In this document: piece by piece, positions 9,091-20,653 of the stretch
Numbering within the stretch: position 1 is the first letter of the stretch
How the letters are laid out: every line of letters starts with the position of its first letter
Source: Bordetella parapertussis
Lineage (GTDB): Bacteria; Pseudomonadota; Gammaproteobacteria; Burkholderiales; Burkholderiaceae_D
Assembly: GCA_945883145.1 (NCBI GenBank)
Contig: CAMCXB010000002.1
Location: 57,719 to 121,718, forward strand
DNA length: 64,000 bases
Direction of reading: 5' to 3'
Notes under the pieces: model-generated
Database searches by the model: none
What the model was told of the DNA's origin: nothing
The model's input: only the letters and a program-made list of their open reading frames with translations
Position numbers and translations under genes: made by a program

Positions 9091-9125
9091 ATTTGATTTT
9101 CTCCGCGCAAAATCAAATTTTTTTG
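9091..9125 (+). terminator. Terminator-like hairpin just upstream of nuoA
   Basis: A perfect 10-bp stem, ATTTGATTTT (9091-9100) with AAAATCAAAT (9109-9118), loop CTCCGCGC, runs into seven or more T residues. It ends about 14 nt before the nuoA start codon. It could be a second terminator of the tRNA transcript or an attenuator for the nuo operon. No convincing nuo promoter was found between the two hairpins. Confidence 0.6.
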
Positions 9126-9139
9126 TATTGCGAACTATC

Positions 9140-9499
9140 GTGAATCTCGAAAATTATCTTCCTATTCTGTTGTTCATTTTTGTGGGCATATTAGTCGGCG
9201 TCGCACCCCAAGTGTTAGGGCGATTGCTGGCACCTTATAGACCAGATTCAGCAAAAACTTCCGCTTACGAATGTGGATTCGAAGCCTTCGAAGATGCGCG
9301 TATGAAATTCGATGTACGCTACTACCTGGTCGCAATTTTATTTATATTATTTGATCTCGAAGTGGCCTTTTTAGTGCCATGGGCAGTTGCTATGCGTGAT
9401 GTTGGTATGTTGGGTTTCTGGGCGATGATGATCTTTCTCGGTGTGTTAACGATAGGTCTCATTTTCGAATGGAAAAAAGGCGCTCTGGATTGGGAATAA
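9140..9499 (+). CDS. nuoA: NADH-quinone oxidoreductase subunit A
   Basis: Membrane subunit of complex I (119 aa), three transmembrane helices, with the conserved loop [20 protein letters not shown] between the first two. It helps form the quinone-site junction between arms. The GTG start is chosen because [12 protein letters not shown] is the normal N-terminus; the open frame extends further upstream but that part includes a terminator hairpin. First gene of nuoA-N; nuoB follows after 3 nt. Confidence 0.95.
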   Translation: MNLENYLPILLFIFVGILVGVAPQVLGRLLAPYRPDSAKTSAYECGFEAFEDARMKFDVRYYLVAILFILFDLEVAFLVPWAVAMRDVGMLGFWAMMIFLGVLTIGLIFEWKKGALDWE

Positions 9500-9502
9500 G
9501 TC

Positions 9503-9979
9503 ATGGCAATTGAAGGACTATTAAACGAAGGCTTTGTCACTACGACTGCTGACAAACTCATTAACTGGACCCGTACGGGATCCATGTGGCCTATGACGTT
9601 TGGATTAGCTTGCTGTGCAGTTGAGATGATGCATGCAGGCGCATCACGTTATGACCTTGATCGTTTTGGTGTGGTGTTTCGTCCTTCGCCACGTCAATCT
9701 GATGTGATGATTGTGGCCGGTACCTTGTGTAACAAGATGGCACCTGCTTTACGAAAAGTGTATGACCAGATGGCAGAACCACGTTGGGTCATCTCTATGG
9801 GTTCTTGTGCGAATGGTGGTGGTTATTATCATTACTCCTACTCAGTTGTACGTGGATGTGATCGCATCGTGCCGGTTGATATCTATGTACCAGGATGTCC
9901 TCCTACAGCAGAAGCATTGTTATACGGCTTCATGCAACTACAAAATAAAATTCGTCGTACCAACACGATCGCGCGTTAA
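9503..9979 (+). CDS. nuoB: NADH-quinone oxidoreductase subunit B
   Basis: Peripheral-arm subunit (158 aa) carrying iron-sulfur cluster N2, the last electron carrier before ubiquinone. The ligands are visible as Cys37-Cys38, Cys102 and Cys132 (GLACC, GSCANGG, PGCPP). The adjacent cysteines are diagnostic of NuoB/PSST. Spaced 3 nt from nuoA and 2 nt from nuoC. Confidence 0.97.
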   Translation: MAIEGLLNEGFVTTTADKLINWTRTGSMWPMTFGLACCAVEMMHAGASRYDLDRFGVVFRPSPRQSDVMIVAGTLCNKMAPALRKVYDQMAEPRWVISMGSCANGGGYYHYSYSVVRGCDRIVPVDIYVPGCPPTAEALLYGFMQLQNKIRRTNTIAR

Positions 9980-9981
9980 TC

Positions 9982-10578
9982 ATGAGCACCAAACTAGAGT
10001 CACTTGAAGTCGCGTTAAAAGAAGCTTTAGCAGATAAGCTGCAGAGCATAGATCGCGCACTCGGTGAAATCACCATCGTTGTAAAGTCCTCAGATTATTT
10101 ATCTGCAATGCAAATTTTGCGTGATGATCAGCGTTTGCAATTTTCGCAGCTCACTGATTTATGTGGCATGGACTATTCCGCCTATGGTGATGGTGCATGG
10201 AATGGAGCGCGTTTCGCAGCAGTTGTGCATCTACTCTCTATTCATAAAAATTGGCGTGTGCGTGTACGCACCTTTGCGCCGGATGATGCTATGCCCATCA
10301 TTCCTTCGATTGCTGAACTATGGTCTGCTGCGAATTGGTATGAACGCGAAGCCTTCGACTTATTTGGTATTTTGTTTGATGGTCATAATGATTTACGTCG
10401 CATCTTGACTGACTATGGTTTTATCGGTCATCCATTCCGCAAAGATTTCCCTGTTTCAGGTTATGTAGAAATGCGTTACGACCCTGAACAAAAACGAGTC
10501 ATCTATCAGCCCGTCACGATTGAGCCGCGCGAAAATGTGCCGCGTGTTATTCGTGAAGAAAATTACGGAATCAAATAA
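9982..10578 (+). CDS. nuoC: NADH-quinone oxidoreductase subunit C
   Basis: 30-kDa subunit of complex I (198 aa), separate from NuoD, unlike the fused NuoCD of E. coli. The signature [20 protein letters not shown] and the GHPFRKDFP segment are present near residues 120-155. It has a structural role in the connecting module beside NuoB and NuoD. Confidence 0.96.
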   Translation: MSTKLESLEVALKEALADKLQSIDRALGEITIVVKSSDYLSAMQILRDDQRLQFSQLTDLCGMDYSAYGDGAWNGARFAAVVHLLSIHKNWRVRVRTFAPDDAMPIIPSIAELWSAANWYEREAFDLFGILFDGHNDLRRILTDYGFIGHPFRKDFPVSGYVEMRYDPEQKRVIYQPVTIEPRENVPRVIREENYGIK

Positions 10579-10580
10579 TC

Positions 10581-11834
10581 ATGGCTGAGATAAAAAATTA
10601 CACCCTCAACTTTGGTCCGCAACATCCTGCAGCACATGGCGTGTTGCGTTTGGTATTAGAGTTAGATGGCGAAGTCATACAACGTGCTGACCCACACATC
10701 GGTTTATTACATCGCGCCACAGAAAAATTAGCGGAAGAAAAAACCTTCCTGCAATCTGTACCTTACATGGACAGATTGGATTACGTGTCCATGATGTGTA
10801 ATGAGCATGCCTATGTCATGGCAATTGAAAAATTGCTAGGCGTAGAAGTGCCTATGCGTGCGCAATACATACGTGTGATGTTTGATGAAATTACCCGCTT
10901 GCTCAATCACCTCTTGTGGTTAGGTGCACATGCACTCGACGTTGGTGCAATGGGCGTATTCTTGTATGCATTCCGTGAGCGTGAAGATTTAATGGATTGT
11001 TATGAAGCTGTCTCTGGTGCGCGTTTGCATGCAGCTTACTATCGTCCCGGTGGTGTGTATCGTGATTTGCCCGATACCATGCCACAGTATCAGGCTTCAG
11101 TGATTCGTAATGGTCGTGCCATTACACGCTTAAATGAAAATCGTCAGGGCTCATTGCTTGATTTCATCGAAGACTTCACCAATCGCTTTCCTACCTATGT
11201 TGATGAATATGAAACCTTGTTAACAGATAACCGTATCTGGAAGCAGCGTTTAGTTGGTATAGGTGTGGTCTCACCTGAACGTGCTTTAGCGATGGGCTTT
11301 ACTGGTCCTATGTTGCGTGGTTCAGGGATTGAATGGGATTTACGTAAGAAACAGCCTTATGAAGTGTATGACTTACTGAAATTTGATGTACCTGTTGGTG
11401 TGAATGGTGATTGTTATGATCGTTATTTAGTGCGCATAGAAGAAATGCGTCAATCAAATAACATCATTAAACAATGCGTAGAGTGGTTGCGTAATAATCA
11501 AGGTCCTGTGATGTCGGACAATCATAAAGTCGCGCCACCTCATCGTGTAGATATGAAATCCAACATGGAAGAGTTGATTCATCACTTCAAACTCTTTACC
11601 GAAGGTTTTCATGTGCCAGCAGGTGAAGCATATGCAGCGGTTGAGCATCCTAAAGGCGAGTTCGGTATTTATCTCGTATCAGATGGTGCGAACAAACCTT
11701 ATCGCTTAAAGATACGTGCACCTGGTTATGCACATCTAGAAGGATTAAATGAAATGGCGCGCGGCCACATGATTGCAGATGCAGTCACGATTATTGGTAC
11801 GCAAGATATTGTTTTTGGTGAAATCGACCGTTAA
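10581..11834 (+). CDS. nuoD: NADH-quinone oxidoreductase subunit D
   Basis: 49-kDa subunit (417 aa) that forms most of the ubiquinone-binding cavity with NuoB. The N-terminus contains [12 protein letters not shown], whose His lies at the quinone site in known structures. The C-terminus ends in the characteristic DIVFGEIDR. It is related to the large subunit of NiFe hydrogenases but lacks their Cys ligands. It starts 2 nt after nuoC. Confidence 0.97.
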   Translation: MAEIKNYTLNFGPQHPAAHGVLRLVLELDGEVIQRADPHIGLLHRATEKLAEEKTFLQSVPYMDRLDYVSMMCNEHAYVMAIEKLLGVEVPMRAQYIRVMFDEITRLLNHLLWLGAHALDVGAMGVFLYAFREREDLMDCYEAVSGARLHAAYYRPGGVYRDLPDTMPQYQASVIRNGRAITRLNENRQGSLLDFIEDFTNRFPTYVDEYETLLTDNRIWKQRLVGIGVVSPERALAMGFTGPMLRGSGIEWDLRKKQPYEVYDLLKFDVPVGVNGDCYDRYLVRIEEMRQSNNIIKQCVEWLRNNQGPVMSDNHKVAPPHRVDMKSNMEELIHHFKLFTEGFHVPAGEAYAAVEHPKGEFGIYLVSDGANKPYRLKIRAPGYAHLEGLNEMARGHMIADAVTIIGTQDIVFGEIDR

Positions 11835-11861
11835 GTCGGTGCGTTGCAGAAGGCATAGAGC

Positions 11862-12341
11862 ATGCAGTTATCAGAACAAGCAGTGAAAAAAATTGATCGC
11901 GAAATCGCGAAATATCCAGTTGATCAAAAACAATCAGCTGTGATGGCAGCTCTTGCCATCGCGCAGGATGAAACAGGATGGCTAACGCCAGAAGTCATGC
12001 AAGATGTAGCCAACTATCTTGGTATGACTGCAATCGCAGTGCAAGAAGTGGCTACGTTTTATGCCATGTATAACTTAAAGCCAACTGGTAAAAATAAAAT
12101 CACTATCTGTACCAACTTGCCGTGTGCATTGTCAGGTGGAGAAGCAGCAGCAAATTATTTAAAACAAAAGTTAGGTGTGGATTTTCTAGGTACAACCAGC
12201 GATGGTGCTTTCACACTGCAAGAAGGTGAGTGCATGGGCGCCTGTGGTGATTCGCCTGTACTACTGGTGAATAACAAACGTATGTGCAGCCACATGAGTA
12301 ATGAAAAAATTGATGCATTAGTAGAGGAATTGAAAAAATGA
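11862..12341 (+). CDS. nuoE: NADH-quinone oxidoreductase subunit E
   Basis: 24-kDa thioredoxin-fold subunit (159 aa) with the binuclear cluster N1a. The ligands appear as C-x4-C (CTNLPC) and C-x3-C (CMGAC). It is part of the NADH dehydrogenase module with NuoF and NuoG. Its stop overlaps the nuoF start by 4 nt, which suggests translational coupling. Confidence 0.96.
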   Translation: MQLSEQAVKKIDREIAKYPVDQKQSAVMAALAIAQDETGWLTPEVMQDVANYLGMTAIAVQEVATFYAMYNLKPTGKNKITICTNLPCALSGGEAAANYLKQKLGVDFLGTTSDGAFTLQEGECMGACGDSPVLLVNNKRMCSHMSNEKIDALVEELKK

Positions 12342-13636
12342 CTTGCTTGCATGATCGTCATATCAATCCACTCATACTCGCTGGATTAAACGGCGAGAAT
12401 TGGCATTTAGCTGATTACGTGAAGCGTGGTGGTTATAGCGCGTTAAAACGCATACTGACTGAAAACATCACACCAGAACAAGTCATCGCAGAATTAAAAG
12501 CATCCTCACTACGTGGTCGTGGTGGTGCAGGTTTTCCGACTGGTTTGAAGTGGAGCTTCATGCCACGTCAATTCCCTGGGCAAAAATACTTAATCTGCAA
12601 TTCTGATGAAGGTGAACCAGGTACATTCAAAGATCGTGACATCCTGCGTTATAACCCGCACGCTTTAATTGAAGGCATGGCCATAGGCGCTTACGCCATG
12701 GGCATTACTGTGGGCTATAACTACATCCACGGTGAAATCTGGGATACCTATGCGCGTTTCGAAGAAGCCTTAGATGAAGCACGTGCAGCAGGTTGGTTAG
12801 GTGATCGAATACAAGGCACTGAATTCTCATTTCAATTGCATGCGCATCATGGTTATGGTGCTTACATCTGCGGTGAAGAAACAGCTTTGTTGGAATCATT
12901 AGAAGGCAAAAAAGGTCAGCCACGTTTCAAACCACCTTTCCCTGCAAGCTTTGGTTTGTATGGCAAACCAACCACCATCAACAACACAGAAACATTTGCT
13001 GCTGTTCCGTTCGTCATGAACTTAGGTGGCGAAGCCTATGCGGGTTTAGGCAAACCAAATAACGGTGGCACCAAAATCTTTTCAGTATCAGGCGATGTCG
13101 CTAAGCCAGGTAACTATGAAGTGCCGTTGGGTACACCCTTTGCTAAGTTATTAGAGTTAGCAGGTGGAATGCGCGAAGGCGTAAAACTCAAAGCAGTCAT
13201 ACCAGGTGGTTCTTCCATGCCAGTGTTAACTGCTGAAGTCATGATGGCAACCGACATGGATTACGATTCCATCGCGAAAGCGGGTTCAATGTTAGGTTCA
13301 GGCGCAGTCATCGTCATGAATGAAACTCGCTGCATGGTGAAATCTTTATTACGCCTTTCCTATTTTTATTATGAAGAATCATGTGGTCAATGCACACCAT
13401 GTCGTGAAGGCACAGGTTGGTTATATCGCATGGTGCATAGAATTGAGCATGGTCAGGGCAGACCTGGCGATCTCGAGATGTTAAATAAAGTGGCAGATGG
13501 TATTCAAGGTCGTACTATCTGCGCGCTCGGCGATGCTGCTGCAATGCCAGTGCGTGCCATGATTAAAAATTTCACTGATGAATTTGCGTATCACATCGAG
13601 CATAAGCGGTGTTTGGTACCCATGACCACACTCTGA
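12338..13636 (+). CDS. nuoF: NADH-quinone oxidoreductase subunit F
   Basis: 51-kDa flavoprotein (432 aa) that binds NADH and FMN and holds cluster N3. The glycine-rich [13 protein letters not shown] binds nucleotide, and [15 protein letters not shown] plus a later Cys (TICALGD) supply the 4Fe-4S ligands. ATG overlaps the end of nuoE. Confidence 0.97.
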   Translation: MTCLHDRHINPLILAGLNGENWHLADYVKRGGYSALKRILTENITPEQVIAELKASSLRGRGGAGFPTGLKWSFMPRQFPGQKYLICNSDEGEPGTFKDRDILRYNPHALIEGMAIGAYAMGITVGYNYIHGEIWDTYARFEEALDEARAAGWLGDRIQGTEFSFQLHAHHGYGAYICGEETALLESLEGKKGQPRFKPPFPASFGLYGKPTTINNTETFAAVPFVMNLGGEAYAGLGKPNNGGTKIFSVSGDVAKPGNYEVPLGTPFAKLLELAGGMREGVKLKAVIPGGSSMPVLTAEVMMATDMDYDSIAKAGSMLGSGAVIVMNETRCMVKSLLRLSYFYYEESCGQCTPCREGTGWLYRMVHRIEHGQGRPGDLEMLNKVADGIQGRTICALGDAAAMPVRAMIKNFTDEFAYHIEHKRCLVPMTTL

Positions 13637-13653
13637 CGGATTAAAGCGAAGCC

Positions 13654-15999
13654 ATGGTTGAGATCGAGATAGACGGCAAAAAAGTCGAAGTGCCTGAGGG
13701 CAGTATGGTGATGGAAGCTGCCAATCGTTTAGGCACGTACATTCCTCACTTCTGCTATCACAAAAAATTATCGATAGCGGCTAACTGCCGTATGTGTTTA
13801 GTCGATGTAGAAAAAGCACCTAAAGCTTTGCCTGCTTGCGCTACACCAGTCACCCCCGGCATGATAGTGCGCACACACAGCGAAAAAGCGATTAAAGCGC
13901 AAAAAGATGTGATGCAGTTTTTATTGATTAATCATCCACTCGATTGCCCAATTTGCGATCAAGGTGGTGAATGTCAATTACAAGATCTCACCGTTGGTTA
14001 CGGACCTTCTTCTTCCCACTATGAAGAAGAAAAGCGTGTGGTTGCACCGAAAGATGTTGGTCCATTGATCTCCATGAAAGAGATGACACGCTGCATACAT
14101 TGCACGCGTTGTGTCCGCTTCGGTCAAGAAGTAGCCGGTGTGATGGAATTCGGTATGTTGGGTCGTGGTGAACATTCTGAAATCACCGCTTTTGTTGGTA
14201 GCACTGTTGATTCTGAATTGTCGGGCAACATGATAGACATTTGCCCCGTCGGTGCACTGACTTCCAAACCTTTCCGCTATAGCGCACGTACTTGGGAACT
14301 CTCACGTCGCAAATCAGTGAGCCCACATGACAGTTTAGGTGCCAACTTAGTCGTACAAGTAAAAGGTTCTACCGTTATGCGTGTAGTGCCTTTAGAAAAC
14401 GAAGCAGTCAATGAATGCTGGTTATCTGATCGCGATCGTTTTTCTTATGAAGGTTTGAACAGCTCAGAGCGTTTAACTGCACCTATGTTGAAGCAGGGTG
14501 GCAAATGGCAAACCACTGATTGGCAAACTGCATTGGAATATGTGGCGCGTGGATTAAATAACATCAGCAAACAACATGGTGCTGATGCCATCGCTGCACT
14601 GGCCGCACCTTATTCAACGTTAGAAGAAATGAGTTTGCTACAAAAACTCATACGTGGAATAGGTTCAGAGAATGTTGATTTCCGTTTGCGTCAGTCAGAT
14701 TTTTCTTTAGATGGAAAAATTCTGCCTTGGTTAGGTATGCCTATCCAAGAAGTCAGTCAATTAAAACGCGTATTAGTGATTGGTTCATTCTTACGCAAAG
14801 ATCATCCTTTGTTGTCTGCAAAATTACGTCAAGCAGTGCGTCATGGTGCTAGCTTAAGCATAGTGCATGCGAGTGATGATGATTTGCTCATGCCAGTTGC
14901 CAATAAATGTATCGCAGCACCTCAAGCATGGCTGTCATTGTTAGGTGAGATTGCAGTCGCTGTCGCGCAAAACAAAGGTGTGGCAGCACCTGCTGAATTC
15001 GCTGCTTGCCAACCATCTGCTACAGCAAAACAAATCGCTGCAAGTTTAATCTCTGGTGAGCCACGTGCTATTTTCTTAGGTAATGCAGTTGCTCAACATC
15101 CGCAAGCTGCTGCCTTACATGCTGCTGCGCAATGGATAGCACAACAAACTGAATCAAAATTCGGTTATCTCACTGAAGCAGCAAATACGGTTGGTGGTTA
15201 TCTAGCGCATGCAACGCCATCTAACGGCAAACATGCACTCGAGTTTTTTAATAATCCTCGTAAAGCGTATGTCTTGTTACATGCAGAGCCAGAATTAGAT
15301 TCTTACGATCCTCGCTTAGCTCGCACTGCACTCGATCAAGCTGAAATGGTAGTGGCATTGTCACCTTATGCACATGGTTTGGAATATGCAGATGTCATTT
15401 TGCCGATTGCACCTTATGCTGAAACCTCAGGCACTTTTGTAAATGCTGAAGGTCGTGCACAAAGCTTTAATGGCAGTGTGAAGCCATTAGGTGAAACACG
15501 TCCTGCTTGGAAAGTACTTCGTGTATTAGGTAACTTGCTTGAGTTAGCTGGTTTTGATTATGAAAGCTCAGAAGCGATACGCAATGAAGTCATAGGCACG
15601 AGCAATGTTGCTGATGCCAACTTCAGTGCAAAACTCAACAACCTCGTTAAAGATCTCAAACTCACTGTACCAACTACGCCAACTGCAGCAAGCACAGAGC
15701 TACAACGTGTTGCTGATGTGCCGATTTATTTTAGTGATGCCATCGTCCGTCGTTCAGCTTCTTTGCAAAAAACCACCGATGCAAAAGCACCGAATGTCAT
15801 GATCTCGCCAGATCTCGCTACTAAGCTAGGTTTACATGATGGTGATGCAGTGAGAGTGTCACAAGGTGCCGTGCAAGTGAAGTTAACGACGGAGATCGTC
15901 GCAAGTTTGCCAAGCAATGTTGTGCGTTTAGCTGCAGGCCATGCGTCCACATCAGTATTAGGTGGCATGTTCGGTGCCATCTCGTTGGAGAAAATTTGA
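13654..15999 (+). CDS. nuoG: NADH-quinone oxidoreductase subunit G
   Basis: 75-kDa subunit (781 aa). The N-terminal ferredoxin domain (Cys34, NCRMC, ACATP) binds N1b. A His/Cys segment ([14 protein letters not shown]) binds N5, and [13 protein letters not shown] with [10 protein letters not shown] binds N4. The remaining 550 residues form a molybdopterin-oxidoreductase-like domain that has lost its cofactor role in complex I. An Ala-rich stretch around residues 420-520 is less conserved. The TGA stop shares one base with the nuoH ATG. Confidence 0.96.
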   Translation: MVEIEIDGKKVEVPEGSMVMEAANRLGTYIPHFCYHKKLSIAANCRMCLVDVEKAPKALPACATPVTPGMIVRTHSEKAIKAQKDVMQFLLINHPLDCPICDQGGECQLQDLTVGYGPSSSHYEEEKRVVAPKDVGPLISMKEMTRCIHCTRCVRFGQEVAGVMEFGMLGRGEHSEITAFVGSTVDSELSGNMIDICPVGALTSKPFRYSARTWELSRRKSVSPHDSLGANLVVQVKGSTVMRVVPLENEAVNECWLSDRDRFSYEGLNSSERLTAPMLKQGGKWQTTDWQTALEYVARGLNNISKQHGADAIAALAAPYSTLEEMSLLQKLIRGIGSENVDFRLRQSDFSLDGKILPWLGMPIQEVSQLKRVLVIGSFLRKDHPLLSAKLRQAVRHGASLSIVHASDDDLLMPVANKCIAAPQAWLSLLGEIAVAVAQNKGVAAPAEFAACQPSATAKQIAASLISGEPRAIFLGNAVAQHPQAAALHAAAQWIAQQTESKFGYLTEAANTVGGYLAHATPSNGKHALEFFNNPRKAYVLLHAEPELDSYDPRLARTALDQAEMVVALSPYAHGLEYADVILPIAPYAETSGTFVNAEGRAQSFNGSVKPLGETRPAWKVLRVLGNLLELAGFDYESSEAIRNEVIGTSNVADANFSAKLNNLVKDLKLTVPTTPTAASTELQRVADVPIYFSDAIVRRSASLQKTTDAKAPNVMISPDLATKLGLHDGDAVRVSQGAVQVKLTTEIVASLPSNVVRLAAGHASTSVLGGMFGAISLEKI

Positions 16000-17066
16000 T
16001 GTCAGATTTTCTCGCTCAATTTGTGAGTCAAGGCAGTCAACTACTAGGTCCGCTGTGGCCAGTGGTATGGAGCTTGATAAAAATTATCTGTGTTGTATTG
16101 CCTGTGATGGCTTGCGTTGCTTACCTGACTTTATGGGAACGCAAAATGATAGGTTGGATGCATGTGCGTATGGGTCCTAACCGAGTCGGTCCTGCTGGTT
16201 TACTACAGCCTATCGCTGATGCACTGAAGTTATTACTCAAAGAGATAGTCGTACCTGCAAAAGCCAACAAAGCCTTGTTTGTATTAGCGCCTGTCATGAC
16301 CATCATGCCGGCCTTAGTGGCTTGGGCTGTAGTACCTTTTGGTCCTGAACAAGCGATTGCAAATGTGAATGCAGGTTTATTGTTTGTGATGGCGATTACT
16401 TCATTAGAAGTGTATGGCGTCATCATCGCGGGTTGGGCTTCAAATTCTAAATATGCGTTTCTAGGTGCCATGCGTGCATCAGCGCAAATGGTGTCGTATG
16501 AAATTGCAATGGGTTTTGTCTTAGTCATCATCTTAATGGTGTCGGGCAGTTTGAATCTATCTGCCATCGTTGTCGGTCAAACTAAAGGTCAGTTCGCTTC
16601 CATGGGATTGAATTTCCTTTCTTGGAATTGGTTGCCACTGTTACCTATGTTTGTGGTGTACATCATCTCTGGCATTGCTGAAACAGCGCGTCATCCGTTT
16701 GACGTAGTGGAAGGTGAATCAGAAATCGTAGCGGGTCACATGGTGGAATATTCCGGTATGTCGTTTGCGATGTTCTTCCTCGCTGAATATGCCAACATGA
16801 TTTTAATCTCCACACTTGCATCCCTCATGTTTTTGGGTGGTTGGAGTGCGCCTTTAGCGGCATTAGAATTTATTCCAGGTTGGATTTGGTTGGGAATTAA
16901 AGCCTTCTTAGTGGTGTCCATCTTTATCTGGGTGCGTGCTTCTTTCCCGCGCTATCGTTTCGATCAGATCATGCGTTTAGGTTGGAAAATTTTCATTCCA
17001 CTGACTTTGTTTTATTTAGTTATTGTGGCGGTTTGGATGCAATCAGCTTGGAATATTTGGGAATAA
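15999..17066 (+). CDS. nuoH: NADH-quinone oxidoreductase subunit H
   Basis: Membrane-arm subunit ND1 (355 aa, eight or so transmembrane helices) that closes the quinone cavity. Conserved loops are [20 protein letters not shown] and [15 protein letters not shown]. The ATG at 15999 overlaps the last base of the nuoG TGA; a TTG three bases earlier is also in frame, but the ATG is the more likely start. Confidence 0.95.
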   Translation: MSDFLAQFVSQGSQLLGPLWPVVWSLIKIICVVLPVMACVAYLTLWERKMIGWMHVRMGPNRVGPAGLLQPIADALKLLLKEIVVPAKANKALFVLAPVMTIMPALVAWAVVPFGPEQAIANVNAGLLFVMAITSLEVYGVIIAGWASNSKYAFLGAMRASAQMVSYEIAMGFVLVIILMVSGSLNLSAIVVGQTKGQFASMGLNFLSWNWLPLLPMFVVYIISGIAETARHPFDVVEGESEIVAGHMVEYSGMSFAMFFLAEYANMILISTLASLMFLGGWSAPLAALEFIPGWIWLGIKAFLVVSIFIWVRASFPRYRFDQIMRLGWKIFIPLTLFYLVIVAVWMQSAWNIWE

Positions 17067-17114
17067 GCGATGCATCATTCAAACAAAATAATGTTCATTA
17101 AGGGCTGAAACGAA

Positions 17115-17603
17115 ATGGAAGCCATCAAAGATTTTATAGGCAGCTTTATGTTGCGTGAACTGTTCAAGGGTTTAGCACTGACAGGTCGTTACATGTTCGC
17201 GCGCAAAATCACGGTGCAATTTCCAGAAGAAAAAACACCGCAATCACCACGCTTTCGTGGTCTGCATGCTCTTCGTCGTTATCCAAATGGAGAAGAGCGC
17301 TGCATCGCTTGTAAATTATGTGAAGCAGTCTGTCCTGCAATGGCGATTACGATTGAATCAGAACAACGTGATGATGGTTCACGTCGCACCACACGTTATG
17401 ACATCGATCTCACTAAATGTATCTTCTGTGGATTTTGCGAAGAGTCATGTCCAGTAGATTCCATAGTTGAGACGCACATATTGGAATATCACGGCGAAAA
17501 ACGTGGCGATCTCTACTTCACTAAGCAAATGTTATTAGCTGTTGGTGATCGCTATGAAACAGAAATTGCAGCGAATCGCGCTGCTGATGCGCCTTATCGC
17601 TGA
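17115..17603 (+). CDS. nuoI: NADH-quinone oxidoreductase subunit I
   Basis: 23-kDa subunit (162 aa) with two 4Fe-4S ferredoxin motifs, [12 protein letters not shown] and [12 protein letters not shown], holding clusters N6a and N6b. An amphipathic N-terminal segment anchors it to the membrane arm. It stands 48 nt after nuoH and 8 nt before nuoJ. Confidence 0.97.
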   Translation: MEAIKDFIGSFMLRELFKGLALTGRYMFARKITVQFPEEKTPQSPRFRGLHALRRYPNGEERCIACKLCEAVCPAMAITIESEQRDDGSRRTTRYDIDLTKCIFCGFCEESCPVDSIVETHILEYHGEKRGDLYFTKQMLLAVGDRYETEIAANRAADAPYR

Positions 17604-17611
17604 GATTAATT

Positions 17612-18241
17612 ATGGAATTTACCGCAGCCCTTTTTTACGCATTTTCAACTCTGCTCGTGTTTGCAGCAGTGCGCGTCATTACTGATCGTAATCCTGTGCA
17701 TTCCGCATTGTTTTTGATTTTGTCTTTCTTTTCAGCGGCAGCGATATGGATGTTATTGCAAGCTGAGTTCCTCGCCATTGTGTTGGTGTTGGTTTATGTT
17801 GGTGCTGTCATGGTGTTGTTCTTGTTTGTGGTCATGATGCTAGACATAGACATGGCGAAGTTACGCGAAGGTTTCTGGAGCCATTTGCCGATTGCAGCTT
17901 TAGTCGGTGGCATTATCGTGCTGGAAATGTCAGCGGTCTTATTCAAAGGATTTTTTGATAAAAATTCTGTTGTCCCAGCCGTTGCAGCCAACATAGGCGA
18001 CACCCGCGAACTGGGTAAATTAATCTATACCAAATATCTCTACGCATTTGAAATTGCTTCCATCATTTTGTTAGCAGCGATTATTGCAGCAGTAGCGTTA
18101 ACGTTACGTCGCCGTAAAGACATTAAATATTTTGATCCCGGTGCAGCAGTCAGAGTGAAACGACAAGATCGTGTACGCATCGTTAGCATGGCATCTGAAC
18201 CTGTAGATCGCGGCCCTGCTGAAGCCGCTGAAAAATCATAA
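17612..18241 (+). CDS. nuoJ: NADH-quinone oxidoreductase subunit J
   Basis: Membrane subunit ND6 (209 aa) with five predicted transmembrane helices, including the conserved third helix region [17 protein letters not shown] where a pi-bulge occurs in structures. A charged cytoplasmic tail of about 45 residues (RRRKDIKYF...) extends the C-terminus. It lies 8 nt downstream of nuoI. Confidence 0.95.
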   Translation: MEFTAALFYAFSTLLVFAAVRVITDRNPVHSALFLILSFFSAAAIWMLLQAEFLAIVLVLVYVGAVMVLFLFVVMMLDIDMAKLREGFWSHLPIAALVGGIIVLEMSAVLFKGFFDKNSVVPAVAANIGDTRELGKLIYTKYLYAFEIASIILLAAIIAAVALTLRRRKDIKYFDPGAAVRVKRQDRVRIVSMASEPVDRGPAEAAEKS

Positions 18242-18254
18242 GGGTGAAGTGAAT

Positions 18255-18563
18255 ATGACTCTAACATTGACGCACTTCCTCATTCTTGGCGCTATTCTGT
18301 TTGCCATCTCCGTAGTGGGGATTTTCTTAAACAGAAAAAACATCATCATCTTGTTGATGGCAATTGAACTCATGCTGCTTGCTGTGAACATGAACTTCGT
18401 CGCCTTCTCCCATTATCTGGGTGATGCAGCAGGACAGATTTTTGTATTCTTTATTTTGACTGTAGCTGCTGCTGAATCAGCGATCGGCTTAGCGATTCTA
18501 GTCGTGTTATTCCGTAACTTAGACACGATAGACGTAGAAGAACTTGATAGCCTAAAAGGCTAA
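18255..18563 (+). CDS. nuoK: NADH-quinone oxidoreductase subunit K
   Basis: Membrane subunit ND4L (102 aa) with three helices and the two conserved buried Glu residues (IELMLLAVN and AAAESAIGL) used in proton translocation. The ATG at 18255 is preferred to a GTG at 18249 because MTLTLTHFL is the expected N-terminus and GGGTGAAG then has proper spacing. Confidence 0.95.
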   Translation: MTLTLTHFLILGAILFAISVVGIFLNRKNIIILLMAIELMLLAVNMNFVAFSHYLGDAAGQIFVFFILTVAAAESAIGLAILVVLFRNLDTIDVEELDSLKG

Positions 18564-18588
18564 TTACCCAACTAGGATAAGACTCATC

Positions 18589-20610
18589 ATGGCAGGGCAA
18601 CTGAATCCCAATCTACTGCTGGTTGTACCTTTGGCTCCCTTAGTCGGTTCGGCTATTGCAGGCTTATTAGGTACGCGTTTCTTTGGTAATGTGATTGGTC
18701 GTACTGCATCACACAGCGTCACCATACTTGGTGTGTTGATTGCAATGCTGATTTCTCTACAAACCTTATCCGAGGTAATGAGTGGTGCTAGCTATAGCGG
18801 CACGCTCTACACATGGATGACAGTCGGTGGCATTAAATTAGAAATAGGTTTTCTGATTGATAGCCTCACCGCCATGATGATGTGTGTCGTGACCTTTGTT
18901 TCTTTAATGGTGCATATCTATACCATAGGCTACATGGAAGAAGATGAAGGCTATAACCGCTTCTTCTCCTATATTTCCTTATTCACCTTTGCCATGTTAA
19001 TGCTCGTGATGAGCAATAACTTCCTGCAACTCTTCTTCGGTTGGGAAGCAGTAGGGCTGGTGTCGTATTTGTTAATTGGTTTCTGGTTCAAACGTCCCAC
19101 AGCGATTTTCGCCAACATGAAAGCCTTCTTGGTGAATCGTGTAGGTGACTTTGGCTTCATACTCGGCATAGGTTTATTACTCGCCTATGCAGGCTCCATG
19201 AATTACGCAGAAGTGTTTGCTAAGCGTGAGCAACTAGCGCAACTGATGTTGCCTGGTACTGATTGGTTGTTAATCACTGTTGCATGTATCTGCCTCTTCA
19301 TAGGCGCGATGGGTAAATCAGCGCAATTCCCATTACATGTGTGGTTGCCAGATTCTATGGAAGGCCCTACACCTATCTCAGCATTGATTCATGCTGCGAC
19401 AATGGTGACAGCAGGTATCTTCATGGTGGCGCGTATGTCACCGCTGTTTGAACTCTCCGACACAGCCTTATCGTTTGTGTTGGTGATAGGTTCTATCACA
19501 GCGTTATTCATGGGCTTTTTAGGCATCATACAAAACGACATTAAACGTGTGGTGGCATATTCCACATTGTCACAACTGGGTTACATGACAGTGGCATTAG
19601 GAGCTTCTGCTTATTCAGTCGCTGTGTTCCACTTAATGACACATGCTTTCTTTAAAGCCTTGCTCTTCTTAGGAGCAGGTGCTGTCATCATCGGCATGCA
19701 TCATGATCAAGACATACGCAACATGGGTGGTTTAAGAAAATACATGCCCATCACATGGATCACCGCTTTGCTAGGTTCACTGGCTTTAATAGGCACACCA
19801 TTTTTCTCAGGCTTTTATTCGAAAGACAGCATTATTGAAGCCGTGCATGCAAGCCATATCTGGGGTGCAGAATTTGCGCAGTTTGCCGTGTTAGCGGGTG
19901 TGTTTGTCACAGCGTTTTATTCTTTCCGTATGTACTTCTTAGTCTTTCATGGCAAAGAGCGTTTTGGACAAGCCCATCATCATGCAGCAGATGATCATCA
20001 TGGTGATGAACACCATGGACTCGCCCCCGGTGAAAAACCACATGAAGCACCATGGGTAGTGACCTTGCCGTTAGTCTTACTCGCTATCCCTTCCGTGTTG
20101 ATAGGTTATGTTGCGATTGAACCTATGCTGTTTGGCGACTTCTTTAAAGGTGTGATTTTTGTAAATGCATCGCATCCGGCAATGGCAGAGTTAGGTGAAC
20201 ATTTCCATAGCGCGACTGCAATGGCAGTGCATGCATTCACTACCTTGCCTTTCATGCTTGCAGTTGGTGGCGTTATCACTGCGTGGTACTTCTACCTCAT
20301 CAATCCTGCAGTGCCCACTTGGATTAAAAAACAATTCCATTTTATTTACGTCATTCTTGATAATAAATATTACATGGATAAATTTAATGAAGTGGTCTTT
20401 GCAGGTGGTGCACGTCGCATAGGATCAGCACTCTCCAATGTAGGTGATCGCAACCTTATCGATGGACTGATCGTGAATGGCAGTGGACGCGTTGTGAATT
20501 GGTGTTCCGGTGTAGTGCGTACTTTACAAACCGGCTATATCTATCACTATGCATTTACGATGATTCTTGCCATCGCTCTGTATCTTGGCTATCTGTTAAT
20601 CACATCGTGA
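18589..20610 (+). CDS. nuoL: NADH-quinone oxidoreductase subunit L
   Basis: Antiporter-like proton-pumping subunit ND5 (673 aa) with about 16 helices and the long C-terminal lateral helix expected for NuoL. Key segments include GWEAVGLVSYLLIGFW, the Lys-containing AFLVNRVGD, and HAATMVTAGIFMVAR. A His/Asp-rich loop (about residues 462-480, eight His in AHHHAADDHHGDEHH) lies between helices; such loops occur in related betaproteobacteria but the density is notable. Confidence 0.95.
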   Translation: MAGQLNPNLLLVVPLAPLVGSAIAGLLGTRFFGNVIGRTASHSVTILGVLIAMLISLQTLSEVMSGASYSGTLYTWMTVGGIKLEIGFLIDSLTAMMMCVVTFVSLMVHIYTIGYMEEDEGYNRFFSYISLFTFAMLMLVMSNNFLQLFFGWEAVGLVSYLLIGFWFKRPTAIFANMKAFLVNRVGDFGFILGIGLLLAYAGSMNYAEVFAKREQLAQLMLPGTDWLLITVACICLFIGAMGKSAQFPLHVWLPDSMEGPTPISALIHAATMVTAGIFMVARMSPLFELSDTALSFVLVIGSITALFMGFLGIIQNDIKRVVAYSTLSQLGYMTVALGASAYSVAVFHLMTHAFFKALLFLGAGAVIIGMHHDQDIRNMGGLRKYMPITWITALLGSLALIGTPFFSGFYSKDSIIEAVHASHIWGAEFAQFAVLAGVFVTAFYSFRMYFLVFHGKERFGQAHHHAADDHHGDEHHGLAPGEKPHEAPWVVTLPLVLLAIPSVLIGYVAIEPMLFGDFFKGVIFVNASHPAMAELGEHFHSATAMAVHAFTTLPFMLAVGGVITAWYFYLINPAVPTWIKKQFHFIYVILDNKYYMDKFNEVVFAGGARRIGSALSNVGDRNLIDGLIVNGSGRVVNWCSGVVRTLQTGYIYHYAFTMILAIALYLGYLLITS

Positions 20611-20653
20611 TTTTTAATCGGCACTCACACCAGACATCCCAACAATAAATATT

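Noticed and set aside
9014..9139. Extended N-terminus of nuoA
   Set aside because: The extra frame crosses two terminator-like hairpins and adds 42 residues not found in NuoA; the GTG at 9140 gives the correct protein.
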